The translations under genes were made by a program, and so were the position numbers. The notes under the pieces were generated by a model, which was not told the DNA's origin, searched no databases, and worked only from the letters and a program-made list of their open reading frames with translations. Shown here one piece after another: positions 38,670 to 51,520 of a stretch of DNA of 64,000 nucleotides. This DNA comes from Marisa cornuarietis (Eukaryota > Mollusca > Gastropoda > Architaenioglossa > Ampullariidae). Location of the stretch: contig SMMW01000575.1 in assembly GCA_004794655.1 (NCBI GenBank), forward strand, positions 8,520,001-8,584,000. Direction: 5' to 3'. Within the stretch, counting starts at the first letter, position 1. Each line of letters starts with the position of its first letter.

Positions 38670-39331
38670 AGTGAGTAAGTAAGTGAGTGACCGAACAAAC
38701 GAATCCAACGAAACAAACGCAAAAGAAAAAAAAGAAGAAAAGAAATGGAAGGAACCCCCCAAAAAAGAAGTGCGTGCTAAGAGCCCGACCCGATCTCAGT
38801 GAATAAGCGCCCTGTTGAGTAGATGATGCCTCGTGCGACGCTGGACAGAGCAATTTGTGAAGGTCGTGAAGACAGTCCTAGAACCCGGTGACACCAATGT
38901 GACGAGAGCCTGTCTGGGACAGACGCACTGAACCGTACCGCTGCCGGATAAGTCAGGGTCCACAGCCCTCAGTCCAGGTTCACGCCTGCTGCGTAAGCAC
39001 AAAGTCTGTCGCTGTTGGCAAACTTTGAGACGAGATTGTTCCTGGTGAGAAAGATGTACACCAAGAAATTATGTACTGTAACTCCGTGATGTACACCTAC
39101 GCTAGTGACCTGTAAGGATGCCGAGCTATAATTATTATAGTTCGATAACTGAACTTGGTTTTCCTTGCATGCACGATAAGGCTATTAAAAGGAGAGGGCT
39201 TTCAGTATTGGGAAACGTCTACTCTTAATAAATTATCAGCACAAACTGGAGAGTGACTCCATTGCGTCTACGAAAACCTTCGACTGTGCGTGATAACAAT
39301 TGCAGCCAACCAGCGCACGCACGCAAGCACG

Positions 39332-39335
<4 letters not shown>
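38670..39335. other. Non-coding stretch, nothing recognised
   Basis: No gene or repeat family recognised. Confidence 0.5.

Positions 39336-39387
<52 letters not shown>
39336..39387. repeat. Microsatellite (AC)n
   Basis: About 26 AC units. Confidence 0.98.
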
Positions 39388-39390
<3 letters not shown>

Positions 39391-42300
39391 TTTTGTCATC
39401 TTACCACTTCCGGCGTCGTTTGCCGCGACCTTTTTGAAATTACTTGCCCTTCCTGGCTTCGTCTGTAATTACCTCCCTTTTCTATCTACATCTCTTTGTC
39501 TCTTCTTGGCCCCGCTTGCCTTCCTCGTGCAATACACGCCTGCACGAGATTACAAAGCGCGGGAACACAGCATCCCGTCTTCGACAGGTCTGACATTTGG
39601 CCATTCCCACACGGCTTCACATAGGCTTTAAGAAGGGGCAATAACCCTGTGGTCTGTTCACCGCTACCGTCAGAGGCTGCTAACAAGTTCACGGGATGGA
39701 TGACAGGGGATGGCCATCAGCTGCCTCGCTTGAGATGGCCTCACTGCAGGTGTCATGTTTGTGTCATCTCTTTCTCTCTTTGCGCCCAAGGATAGCGTCA
39801 AAACTGTGTTTCTTATGCACATTGTGCGATGCAAACATTTTCAGTGGAGCCATGTGTTTTGTGGGAGCTGATCACCGCAGCAGAAGAATACAGGCTTTGC
39901 GTGACGTGAGATCCCACCGTGGAACGAAATATTTCACTCTCAGCAGGAAATGGTGGGGAGGGGTGATAACGGGCAATACAGAATCCATTATGGGCTGGCG
40001 TCACATCTTAAGTTTTAAGCACTGCTTTCAAACTTCATTTTTATCTCTCTCCTCTCTATCTCTCTCTCCTCTTCACCCTCTTCTTATTGTGGCTTTGAAC
40101 CTCACTCCAGAACTCCCTCATCTGAAAGTAGGACATATCTACATGGTTGGACTTTCTCGTCTTGAAATTGCTAAAGCTGCTGACAGCGTGAAAAACACCA
40201 AAAACCAATCATCAAACCCTACTTCCTTCTTCCATTGTGTATGCCTTGCCTTGTGTGTGTGCGTGTGTGTGTCCGCGTGAGCGCGCGCGTGTGTTTGTGG
40301 CGTGTGTGTGAAAAGAAGAAACCAATGTTATACAGAGGCAGGCGAGCAAAGACTCTCATTTCAGACCGTTGAAAGTGTCCAGCCTGGGTCAGTGCATTCA
40401 GACCTGTCGCTGATCAATGATCGCTGTGCAAAGAAGAATGATCTGTGACTACAGTCACCAAGGGCTCTTCACGACTCTAAGCCTCGCCAGCTCTAAGATC
40501 CAGAGAAGCAGTCTGGACTCGGCCGAAAGGGGAAGGAGGGTTCGATCCTCTAGATATAATTCTCCACTGACCTGTGCCCATCATCGATCCAAGACGCCCT
40601 CTGGTGAGAGCTCAAGGGAGAATACTATTGTCCCTGACTCTTTGCGGCTTGTTATCGAGGGCAGGAGACTTGGGTGAAGAGCACAAGAACCACGATGGCG
40701 GTGTTAAGAAGACTGGGTTCGCTGACAATCGCTGACTGAAGAATCACTGGTCTAGTTAACAATCCCATTTATTAGAAGCTCTAAATCTGGACAACTCCTC
40801 TCTTCACGGACTTGAATTCACCTTAGCTTTCTTCCTTCGGAAATTTAACCAAGCTCAGTCCTCAGACGTGACTAAGGGATCTCCAAAAATGTGAGTTTGA
40901 TTTCAAGTATCACAAAGGATATTGTCACCCACTCGTGACTTTATCACGAAGACCTTTTGACCTTGCATGCGACTTACCAAGATCTACGGTTTAGAGCGGG
41001 ATGGAATGTTTTATCAACGAACAATCTAGAACAGCGTAAACAGCTTTTAGCTGAATAAACCCAGGGGGAGAAAACTGGTACCGGGCTTTGTTGCGCCATG
41101 GGGCGTAGTTATAGCTGAGGCGCATCAATATCCACAGGTCTGTTTGATAGCCTCTCAGTACTTGCAGTCCTGGAAAGCCGTTTGTAGCCAAAGCCATGGA
41201 AAAACTGGGAACTCTAGACCATGACTGAGGTCATGTTTGCACTTACAGAATTCTGCACTGTTTCCGGCCCATAATTACCTACTTCGAGGTAACTTTTGGT
41301 ACAGCTTGGCAGAAGCCTCGGCAATGAGCGGGAAATCGTCTTTGGTGCATCTTGGAAGACATCCTGAAAGACGGGAAGTTTCATGATGCCACTTCTTGAT
41401 TGAATTCGTTTTCGGCGTTAAACCAACTGAGAAGGACTAGAAAGAAGCTTGCCAGCAGCCAAAGACGACTTGGCGACTGAACTTGCTGGGTCATCTGAGT
41501 TTGCTGCGTATAATGAGTTTGTTTACCAGACGTTGAGGACAAGGAAACCGCGGGACCCAGACGTAACCACGTGAGCAACGTCACTACCAGACCCGCTCAT
41601 TTGGGAAAATGTCTGGCGTGTATTCGGCTTTATTGGTCCACCTGGCGCGAGTTTCTACTGGCACGCGTTGCCTTTCTTGGCACAGAGACTGTCGTGTATA
41701 ATACTGAGAAACCAAGATGAAGGTGTTTGCTTGTCAGGTGAACAACGTTTTATTGCCTATGTCATAATGTTCTTTTCTCGCAAATGGTCAGTGCGTATGT
41801 CTGAAAAGAAAAGAATAAGCGGAGGGAGATTTTTAGAAAGGTTACCAGGGACTGAAGGTTGCAGAGGTCTGTAAGTCTGTTTCATCGATGTTTTAAGGTC
41901 ATAACTCTTTTGCATCAGGTCTCTCCAAATGTGTCGGCAAATACGTTAGTGTTGAGTCTCATACTAGTCCTGTCAGCACAAGTTTGCCCTGTTCATCTAA
42001 AGCTAGCTCTGTCTAACAAACACATATACCAACACATATATAGCCCCCATCCATGCACATAAATGTTCGCATGACAAAGGTGATAGCGGTGGTGTCGACG
42101 TTGTTGTCGGTGATGATAACAACGCCAAAGACGACACAACAATAAAAAATAATTTACATAAAAAATTTCAAATTTTAAGGTCTGGCAGAAAACTTTCATA
42201 TTTTGTTTACACGAAGGTTCTTGTTCATTTTGCGAGGTTATTACCACGAGGCTTTGACTACAACCCCCTCCCTCCCTTCGCCCCGCGCTTGGTTTTTTTT

Positions 42301-43159
42301 CCACCATTAATTTGAAAGTTTAATCCTTATGACGCTGCACTGTTCCCTTATCTCAATTCTTTCTTTTACAGTTGATTCAAATTTTGTTCATACCTTACAA
42401 ACCCGATTTACCAGGTCCCCACCCATCTCCCTATTGCGAGATCATCACTGGGTTGAAGCTCTTTCCCGACCAGAAGATATCATTCTACCATTATTTTAAA
42501 GCTTGCTGCATTTCTTTTTTTCTCCCTTTCTGTATTGGGTAGATTGAAAAATAACCCTGAAAATAATAATAATGTATATTTCAACCGTTTCCTTTCTTTG
42601 CGTCTGGCAGGTCCCCCAAAGGTCACAGTTTGGAATCTGTCTCTTCATTCTGTGAAAACGAATGTTTCTATCAGTTTATTTTTTGCTGTTATTTTGTGGA
42701 ATTTATTTGCTGGCTCGCGAATATCCACACCAAAACTACATTCTTTGCAATGTGAGAAATCCTTTGATTAACTGCTAACACCCTGCCCCTGTCTCCCTCC
42801 ACATTCACTGTTGTTACTTCGAGGCGTAAAATTGTTTTCAGACGAAAATAGCTTTGATGATATTTCTCTCGCTGTCGTTGCGGTAGAGTGACGTTCCCTG
42901 TACTTGCCATTCCTAGGATTCGAGGGATCGTCGACAAGCATCTTTTAATTTGCTTGGTCGTCTGGGATTCGGTCAAATTAAACGAAGAGATCTCTCCTGC
43001 TCCATCGTCTGATTATTATTACTGTATTTTCCCTTCTCCCCCGACCACACAAACACTCCTACTTCCATCTTAGACTGGGCATCGCTCGATTAATCATGTG
43101 GTCCTGGTTTAGGATTTTCTTTAGTTCGTTTGTACATTATTCAGTTATTTATTGGTTTC
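39388..43159. other. Long non-coding stretch
   Basis: The longest frame in the window not built on a long repeat array is 39696-40280 (+), 194 codons. It ends in a CA/GT-rich Cys-Val run, contains a pyrimidine-derived Leu/Ser run, and has no recognisable domain, so I do not call it. A T-arm-like GGAGGGTTCGATCCTC hairpin near 40536 stands alone without a tRNA cloverleaf. No other family recognised. Confidence 0.45.
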
Positions 43160-43187
43160 CATCATCATCATCATCATCATCATCATC
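43160..43187. repeat. Short microsatellite (ATC)n
   Basis: About 9 ATC units. Confidence 0.95.
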
Positions 43188-44313
43188 CGTCTTCCTTTCA
43201 GAAGATTTTAACTTTCTAGGGTTTCATGACTTTAACTTTTCCAGTGCTTCCTACATTTGTGTGAATAGGGTTCTTAATCATAATCATCCACTTCATGTCT
43301 GTTGCATTGTTGTTTTGTAGCTCTCTTTCCTTGTGGGTTACTGTTGTTTTTTTTTAAATTCGAGACTGGATAGAAGATATGGAGCAACCGAGTGAAAGCG
43401 CTTCTCTACATTACCGAAAGACGTGTATGATTTTGCTTCGATCTATGGTTTATAAGACGATTTCATAATCACGACTTCAGTGCTTGCTATCCACCCACCC
43501 ACCCCTACCACACACCCACCGTTTGGACCGTGAGTGCCATCCAGAAAAGCGTTGTTGTCACCTTCGAAGAAATCTGAGCTGGAATGACATGAGGGAGGAG
43601 GCGGAGAAACATATTTATTGGCTCCTTTTTTCGCAGTGCCATCCATTTCAGAGTCCCTTGGCGTTTCGAGCTTTTGCTAAAAGGAGGGCAAGAAAAAGAG
43701 GGAATTAGGGGATGGAGTGGTGATGGGGGTGGTGAGGGGAGTTTATGATGTAAGTGATAGTTTGCGTCCGTCGTGGAGTGGGAGCTCGCTTCGCTGCTCT
43801 GGAATGTTCCCCATGTGATGACACTTTTGAAAACTTAAATGGTGTTGCCCTTATCACCTGTCCCCTGAGTTTGGTTTTTCGAATTAAAATCAATCTATTA
43901 GATTAGTTTTCTGAGTGAGTGAGTGAGTGAGTGAGTGAGGGAGGGAGGGAGAAATGGTAGAACGAAAGTTATACCAATTTCAGTTTCGAACATAATTGTC
44001 AGGGTTATAGTTTGAAATAAATTACCACGGACAAAGATCTCACAAGATATCGTAGAAAGAAAAAAGGAAACAAAAGGAAAAGAAAGAAAGAAGAGCGTGA
44101 CACGAATCCCTATTGCTCTGAGAAAATGCAAGAAACAAACAAAATTGTTCGGTAAAGAGGATGGAGCGTGTCGGCAAGACAGAATGCAGACTCAGGGAGG
44201 ACGCATGAGATAAAAGCTGTTGAAAGTGCAGTTGCCCGACACCCCGCGTTTTACACTAACTCATGAGTATTCTGCCCTGACGAGCCACACATAAAAGATG
44301 ATTTAATATATGC
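43188..44313. other. Non-coding stretch, nothing recognised
   Basis: Contains a GTGA run at about 43914-43938 and a purine-rich tract at about 44050-44095. No gene recognised. Confidence 0.55.
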
Positions 44314-44575
44314 CAGGGACCAGTTGCACAACATGTTTCTAAACCTTAAAACTGTTCTAAAGAAGCAAAATCATTTCTCTGCCATTTCGATGCATTGCAC
44401 AAGAACATGCAACAAACTGTACTGACAGGACGGAAAGTCAGACTTTAACAACTTTATCTTACTTAAAGCAGTTTTAGTTTTAAAAATTCTAAAATTGTGG
44501 TGTGCACTTTAAACTGATTATCTTAATAGATTTAAGGCCTAAAAATGTTTAAAATGTGTCGTTCAACTGGCCCCT
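44314..44575. mobile_element. Small inverted-repeat element, family 1 copy B
   Basis: About 262 bp. It starts CAGGGACCAGTTGCACAAC and ends GTTCAACTGGCCCCTG, its near complement. The interior matches copies A and C throughout, with a short deletion near the right end that removes the ATTAGAA segment. The CAGGG...CCCTG termini would fit a hAT-type element, but flanking 8-mers do not match. No coding capacity. Confidence 0.75.
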
Positions 44576-45655
44576 GACCTGTACGAAAAGACAGAAATTT
44601 TTTAGACTTGCTGAACGTAAAATAAAAGAAACAAAGAATTCAAACTTAGGGCGTTTACTTATTTGATTTAACCATCTATATCTATATCTACAGCTATTGA
44701 TTGTATATGATTTTCAGATATTCTATGATTTTCCTTATTGTGTGTTGAGCTATTGTGTATAATATGATTTGTTCTAAATACCCTTTAAGGATTATGAATA
44801 AACTTCTCGTTTGTTCTGTTTTGAAATGTGCTTTATGCAGGGGATCGAAGAACCGTGACACACAGGATAAGTGTAACTTGTATTTAAAATCTGCTCTGAA
44901 TTCTTTACTTCTTTTTCGTGTCAAGGGAAGAGTTGTAGACTCTGACATATTGGCAAGCCGATTTTGTTTCACTTAGGTCGTGCATAGCTGGTCAGCATCT
45001 TAAGGCCCACTTGCAGTTCTTTGCAACGCCATTTTGTAGTCCCAGGATAGAATGCGCATGCGCGTACGCGCAGCATCACGCACACACGCAGGCACATGCA
45101 CAAATAGAAAAGAGAGGGGAAGAAAGATAGAAGAGAGAGGCAGAGAGAGAGAGAGAGAGAGGAGGCGTGGGGGTGGGGAAGAGACATCAAGAAACGGCAA
45201 CATTCTTCATCTGCAAGGTTGGTAGAATAAGCACAGCATGTTTTATTTACGTCTAGCCCTCGCCCTGTACAGGGGAAGAATAAACTAAATTACTAGACTA
45301 ATAAAAATATAAGGAACTACAGCAAAAGTGAGTGGTAGGGAATATGTACAAAACTGGTAGTTATTAACTAATATTTACAGGGTCCTGGTGTTAGAGGTAT
45401 CTCAAAAGCTTTATGGCGCTAAACATTATAAGTTCAAACTACTTCCTGGGGCTAAGCTCACCCAGGGGGGGACGAGAGTCCTCAGCGGATGATCCTAACT
45501 TGTAGTGTGAGTATTTCAGTGGTTCTTGTCGGAAGCAGGTTAGAGAGTTCATGGTGGAGATGAGGAGCGAGGCTATTCCACAGGACGCTCTCTGAGTCTT
45601 TCAGGCTTGTTTTAAGTAAGTCAGTTCTTGAAATGGGAATACTCAGCTTGAGAGA

Positions 45656-45660
<5 letters not shown>
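44576..45660. other. Non-coding stretch, nothing recognised
   Basis: A GA-rich run at about 45110-45160 is the only simple repeat. No gene recognised. Confidence 0.5.

Positions 45661-45717
<57 letters not shown>
45661..45717. repeat. Microsatellite (GT)n
   Basis: About 28 GT units. Confidence 0.98.
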
Positions 45718-45719
<2 letters not shown>

Positions 45720-47245
45720 ATAGAAAATAGCTAAGAGTGTAGGGGACAATTTTCTTGTTAGAATTTTATAAACGAAGATGTTATTGTTGAATTTTAACCT
45801 GCTTGTCGGTGGAAGGTGAAATCATTAGACTATATTTTCGGTTTTCGTAAAGCTGTATGATGTGAATGCCTCAGTCAATTGGTGATGTGTGTGCATTGTG
45901 GATATTCTGCAAACATTTTGCATGGTTGGGATATGTAGAGCATAACGAAAGGAATAGAAAATAGAGAAGGTAACGGTGTGGGAGGGAGAGAGAGTTAGAT
46001 ACAGACATCACCAGATAATGAGACAGGTACTAAAACACACATATAGACCCTTACGAAAACACAATTAATAAAAAGATTTCTTTCACTCCTTCGGCAAGGC
46101 AGTGCTTTGAAAAATGTGTTCTGCCTGCATCTGATGTCCCTGTGACTTTCGATCGTACAAGAATGTTTTATTGACGTGTCGGATAGAAGGACTGACAAAT
46201 CTTTACCGCATCTGCTGCAAGCAGGTTTTAACGTGTGTTTAACGAGAAGATAATATTTACTAACTGTCCTGCTAGCGACTTTCGGCGACTGTGACTCCCA
46301 GTGTGCAAGAACATGATTGGTGACACCGCCCAACGTCATCGAAGTACCTCCATGCCCTCAAGGCCACACAGCCTTACCGTGCGGCTGTGGAGGAATCCAA
46401 TATCCCCGGCTGTTGCCCGCTTCACTCAAATCGATCCGACGGTTCTAGTGAAACAAAGGTCAGGAACGGCCCCCGGGGGAGGGGGGAGCAGGCAGCAGGG
46501 GATTACGATATTAAAGTGCCGTTAAAGCGACATCTAACGCCCGCTTCTGCCCGCATGCAGACTTCACAATCTCTCGTGATCTCAGTCTTTCAATGTAGGA
46601 ACTTTGCAGGGACTATCATTCTTTACTAATGTCGTTGAAAGGGGGTTGGGGGAGCGAAATTCTTTATCTTTCATGGTCTTAGAAAAGATACAGTTTTCTA
46701 AGTAGAACTACTTTTATTTTAAAAACAACTGCTTTCACAAAGGCTTTTAGTTGATTGAAAGACACCTTTTTCACAGGCGCATATGTATCTCGCAGTCTGC
46801 TGGAGGTTGCCCTGAAAGGACTCGTTACTGGAGTCACGAGTTGCCAGGGTGATTTCCGACTAATTCTATCTAACCGAACTCGGGAGATGCTGATGTAATC
46901 CTCGACTGTAAGCCTATCAAAAAGCTCACCATCTGCTTGTGTAACACTATCTGTAATCTTCTTACAGCACTCCCCAGTTGCCACTGGAAATCTCTACTAT
47001 AGTCCTGTCATCGCGCAAGTGAAATCCGCGAAGTGAAATCTCGTTACGTGCGAGAACTGGTTCACTGTCGTCCTGCTTACCGCACCAAACGCCCCCTTCT
47101 GCTCTACTCTAAGAGGCTGATTGCGCATGACCGGACACTGGTAAGCAACTAGCCGTGTCAGACGTGATTAATTTAGCTCATCGTACTTGGTACTCCCGAC
47201 TGCGGTCGTCTGTCGCTTTTCTCGAGTTTCTTGCGGACTTTTCCT
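45718..47245. other. Non-coding stretch, one protein-like frame
   Basis: Minus-strand frame 46679-46984 (102 codons, GTG-initiated in the track and preceded by stops) has balanced amino acid use and follows an acceptor-like TTTCCAG. Third codon positions are AT-rich like background and no domain is recognised, so it is not called a gene. Confidence 0.4.
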
Positions 47246-47290
47246 TAAAGGTCTAGTGGGATACAATTTTTCTTCTAATGACTGGAGGAA
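47246..47290. repeat. Single end of a TTAA-associated inverted-repeat family
   Basis: TTAA is followed by AGGTCTAGTGGGATACAA and then TTTTTCTTCTAATGACTGG. This closely matches the left terminus of the element at 54194-54560, also directly preceded by TTAA. The partner end was not found downstream, so this is a solo or truncated copy. Confidence 0.5.
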
Positions 47291-48747
47291 GTGCAGAGGA
47301 ATATATTATTCTCCGTCACAGAAAAAGGAAACTGAGGGACAATGCTTTTCTCTCATCTTGCCCCTATATTCTGGATTACCTACATTTTGTCTGTCCGACA
47401 TTTACATACCGCAGACCATTTCAAAAATGTCTTTACAAGCTCATCTTTTCCAATCTGCTTGTCATCAGTCCCACCAGTAACACCCTTCTCCCTGTTTTTC
47501 GAATTGTTGTGCGTGTGTGAATGAAGGTATGGGTTGATCGAATGACAGACAGGCTTGAGTATAAAACTTGAGTTTGGTGTGCTGTGTATAGGTGCACATT
47601 TGATTGTATTATGTGAAAGCCAGGCCATGTGGACAAACATGACTTAATTTTGACCTCTATAATCTGAGCGCGAGGTGATCTGTTCGACATGTATCTCGAG
47701 GAAGGGGATAATTTATCCATATTTAGAAAAAAGTATCAAGCACTAATCTTTATCTATTCATTAGTTTAAAAAAAAGTACATTCCGCTAGACATGCAAACC
47801 ACTACAACACTCGAGGTTGGCGGATCCAAATGGTCGCACGCCTGTTCGTGTTTAGTTTTTGGCGATTGCCGATGGGTCGGAGAACGCTTACCACAGGTAA
47901 ACACCTTTGTGTTGTCTTTGCAGCACTTGCTACGTGTCTCCAGATAGTGTATTCTCTTCCTCTGAAGGATAATCGACGAAGAGACAAGGGTTAAGGTCAT
48001 CAAGAAAGCTTACGGTCCCAGTTTTGTTCGTTTAGCTGCGTACACGAGTATATAGCAAGTTTAGACCCCCAGCGTGGTGCGTTCAGCTGCGGATATGACT
48101 ACCTGGAGATAAGCTGAGAGCTACATCTCGGTTGAATGGTGTTCTGACCGCGAGAGTAGTCACGGTCACTTTGTTTTTGCGCGCACGATGTGCACGAGCA
48201 TGTCATCATTTTACTATTTCAGTGTACTTCCAGTTCTTTATTAAGTAAGTGCACTAGTTTTTAATTACTGACAAAAGTGAGAAGTGAACATTACTTTGAC
48301 CCGTGTGAAATGTTGGTTGCCATGGTTATCCGACACTTGGGCACATGAAAAGTTTTATAGTCATTTTTGAGTGCCGCATCTGGAGATCCAAACTGACATT
48401 TTAGTAGAACAGCCTATAAACAGAGCATAGTTACCTTTATTTTCTTTATCAGGATGGCGACAGACCTGTTTTGCTTGACCGCTTCAGTCACTTAATCTCA
48501 TTCACACCCAGAGGGAACAAACGACACTGCGGTCACCTGCGTTACGGTTCATGGCTTGCTACGGTAGAGGGCAGCACGTGTACTCAGCCGGGCTATCAGT
48601 GAGAAATGAACCTTGACAACACGGCAACGCATAACATTACTTTTTTAAAAAATATTTTAGCATAATCAACTTTAAATAGCTCAGAAATACCTGTAAGAGA
48701 ATATCTGAGTTTAGGAGCACATGTCAAGATCCATCTGGTTTTCTAGC

Positions 48748-48748
<1 letters not shown>
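47291..48748. other. Non-coding stretch, nothing recognised
   Basis: Short frames only. No gene or repeat family recognised. Confidence 0.5.

Positions 48749-48841
<93 letters not shown>
48749..48841. repeat. Microsatellite (CTGT)n
   Basis: About 23 CTGT units, uninterrupted. The 126-codon frame across it starts with repeated SVCL and is translated repeat. Confidence 0.98.
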
Positions 48842-49484
48842 CTGTGGCCCTATCCATCAGTCAGCACCAACGCGTGGTACAAAAATCCACGACTTCACGC
48901 AGGGTGCTTCTTCACAATTACCATAACAACCATTTACGTGTCGGCGGGGCGCGGATCAATACGCTGCCTTGCGCATGCTTATCAGACAGGGCGAGCACGC
49001 GGATGAATAAGCAAAGAACTGTCCGGCGTATACTCCGCAACGTCCATCTTTTTTTTCTCACAGCCTTACGTCCCCCCCCCCCCGCCATGCCGCGGCCTTA
49101 ACAAGTCCCTTGGCTTCACCAACTCCAAAGTAGACAATAAAATCGACATGGCTTCCCGTCAAGACCTTTCTTCTGTCGCCATTGTTTCTGTACTATTTGC
49201 AACTGTGAGCCTTTGGCAGTTCTGGTCGGTGAGCGAAACGTAACTTTCTGGTCCAATCGTGTACAGTGTTTATGCTGACCAATTATTTCTGTTTACGTGA
49301 ACCTTCACGCACGCATATGCGCGCAAGGTGTACAGTTTCTGACGGATCAGGTGAGAGTGTGTTCTGGGTAAGAGCTGTTACTGTTGCCGTCGCTCTCACT
49401 TAAACCTTCAGATACTTGCGGAACTTGTCTGTCAGAAATGTTGCTGTTGTCTCCAACTAGCCCTTAATATCTATATCTGATTAA

Positions 49485-49488
<4 letters not shown>
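48842..49488. other. Non-coding stretch, nothing recognised
   Basis: A 13-base C homopolymer lies near 49071-49083. No gene recognised. Confidence 0.5.

Positions 49489-49562
<74 letters not shown>
49489..49562. repeat. Microsatellite (AC)n
   Basis: About 37 uninterrupted AC units. Confidence 0.98.
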
Positions 49563-49564
<2 letters not shown>

Positions 49565-50860
49565 ATGGTCGTGACGGTAGACATCTTTGCAATATAACCA
49601 TTCGATTCTTTCGGCAATAATCTGTTTTTTTGGTCAATACTATTCCGGGACATTTTTTGTTTTACAAGATCCTGTGTCTGGCTGCGAGTACTGTAGGCCC
49701 GTGCATCTGTGTGAGTATATAATTCTCTGTGGATGTTATATTTGTTCACAGAGGTGGTCGTCTGGGTTTTTCTCCAGGTACCTGAGTTTTCCTTCCTTCA
49801 TTAACTCTCCCTATCCCCACCCCCACCCCCAAAAAAACTCATCACAAGTGGAAGACCTTTTGTAATAAACCAGCCAGTCAACAAAACAGTCAGCAAGCTA
49901 AGTTCTGGAAGGTCTTTTCTGTACAGTATTTCAATTCATGGAATTCATTTAATTTTGAATTTCTGGAGTAGGAAGTGAAAGGTGTACATAAGATCAACCA
50001 ATCGACGGGCAAGAAGTTCCATAATACATACACAATTGCATCGGCTCGGTGGCAGCTAAGTAAAGCCTTGACATAGGTGACAGCTCAGTTTGGATTTTAA
50101 AGATTGCTTCAAGCACTTTACCTGCTGCTACAAGGAAACCTAGAAGTGTATGCACTTTCATGTGTTAATTAGTCTAAAAGGTATGTAGTCAAAGTAAAGT
50201 TGGTGTGCCATCTCCTCTTCAACACGTTTCGTCTAGATGGTCAGACGTCCTGCAGGTGGCGCTGTCGTCTTGCTTCACATGAAGCCTCTTACTGCGCATG
50301 TGCGTGGGCAAGACCTCCTGTAAATGGCATCAAGCGCACAGCAAAGAAGCAAAGGAGTAATCTTCCATGTTTCAGGTTTCTCCCTTAATCCCCTCGTCCC
50401 CGCGTCTAAAAAGTCTGCTTTACATGATAGACATCATTTCATGTTGGCGAGGTTTAACATCAGGATTTAGTACCTTTTTTGAAAGACAAAGTAAATTAAA
50501 CGGCATGTTTGCGAAAAGGGGATCCGCCACCCATTCCTCCGTCTTTTGGCGGTCTGAACGATTGTGTGTATGCGATATCACACTTGGATGTTTGCACTCC
50601 CTCGCTAATTCGCACTGGTTACTTTTCAGGCTTTTGTTGTCTATTTTATGTCACGATCCGTGAACGTGATAACAGCTATCCTCTTAGTCAGGAATATCGT
50701 CATGGTTACAGCTGGATTACAGCTCCCAGTCCCACCACTGGTGCAGGGTGCTGTAGGTTACAGTGATTGCATTTTCATCCTGAGTTTCTGTGTGATTCTC
50801 TCTCTCTTATTATTACCTCGCGGCCTTGTGTTGAAGAGATCTCCTGGGATTCACTAAGCG
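49563..50860. other. Non-coding stretch, nothing recognised
   Basis: Open frames under 100 codons and no domain recognised. Confidence 0.5.
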
Positions 50861-51115
50861 TCTGTGGCACCAGAAAAGTACGACAACCATGGGAATGAGA
50901 AGGGGAGACTACTGTCATGTTGTGTAGCCTCGCAGAAGTGTGCAGGTCTTACTCTCTTAGTCACAGTCCTACAGGCCTACGCTACACGGTGCATGTACAT
51001 ATTCTGTGACGCCACAAAAGTACAATCACGGGAATGAGAATTGTGATTACTGTCATGTTTGGAAAGTCACACATACATTCTTAGCACCAGACCAACTCTA
51101 CATGTACGGCAACGT
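50861..51115. repeat. Diverged tandem duplication, about 142 bp
   Basis: TCTGTGGCACCAGAAAAGTA at 50861 and TCTGTGACGCCACAAAAGTA at 51003 start two parallel segments. Both continue with ACGACAACCATGGGAATGAG-like and TACTGTCATGTT sequence, and later with a CTACAC/CTACATGTAC end. Similarity is clear over the first 60 bp and patchy after. Confidence 0.65.
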
Positions 51116-51172
51116 TTACTTTACTGTCTATATGCTGTTTACGAGAAGTCTTGACATACTGTAGCAAAATAA

Positions 51173-51441
51173 ATGGGACCAGTTGCACAACACGTTTCTA
51201 AACTTTAAAACTGTTCTAAAGAAGCAAAATCTCTTCTTAGCCATTTTAATGCATTGCAGAAAAACATACAAAAAGTTGTACTGACAGGACGGAAAGTCAG
51301 ACTTAAAACAACCTTATCTTACTTAAAGCAGTTTTGGTTTTGAAAATTCTAAAATTGTGGTGTGCACTTTAAACTAATTATCTAAATAGAGTTAAGGCCT
51401 AAAAGTGTTTAAAATTAGAAATGTGTTGTGCAACTGGCCCC
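51173..51441. mobile_element. Small inverted-repeat element, family 1 copy C
   Basis: About 269 bp. It starts GGGACCAGTTGCACAACACG and ends GTTGTGCAACTGGCCCCA, with an imperfect inverted repeat of about 30 bp or more. The interior matches copies A and B closely by eye. It has the cleanest termini of the three and directly abuts a SINE on its right. Confidence 0.8.
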
Positions 51442-51520
51442 AGATCGCTTAGTCACCACCTTAATGAAGATCGTGCAGTCCTTGGTTCGGATTTCGTCTT
51501 GGGACACAAGCACTTCTATC
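51442..51520 (+). repeat. tRNA-derived SINE, partial
   Basis: An A-box-like GATCGCTTAGTCACC and a B-box-like TTGGTTCGGATTTCG are followed by TCTTGGGACACAAGCAC, the block shared with other SINEs here. The body beyond is not clearly recognisable. Confidence 0.55.

Noticed and set aside
39696..40280. 194-codon plus-strand frame
   Set aside because: It is long for this window, but the middle is a pyrimidine-run Ser/Leu block and the end is a GT-repeat Cys-Val block. No domain was recognised.
40536..40552. tRNA T-arm-like hairpin GGAGGGTTCGATCCTC
   Set aside because: No matching D-arm, anticodon arm or acceptor stem could be placed around it, so it is not a tRNA gene.
45380..45500. TGGCGC followed by a GC-rich hairpin, considered as an LTR primer-binding site
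   Set aside because: No LTR ends, polypurine tract or retrotransposon coding sequence were found nearby.
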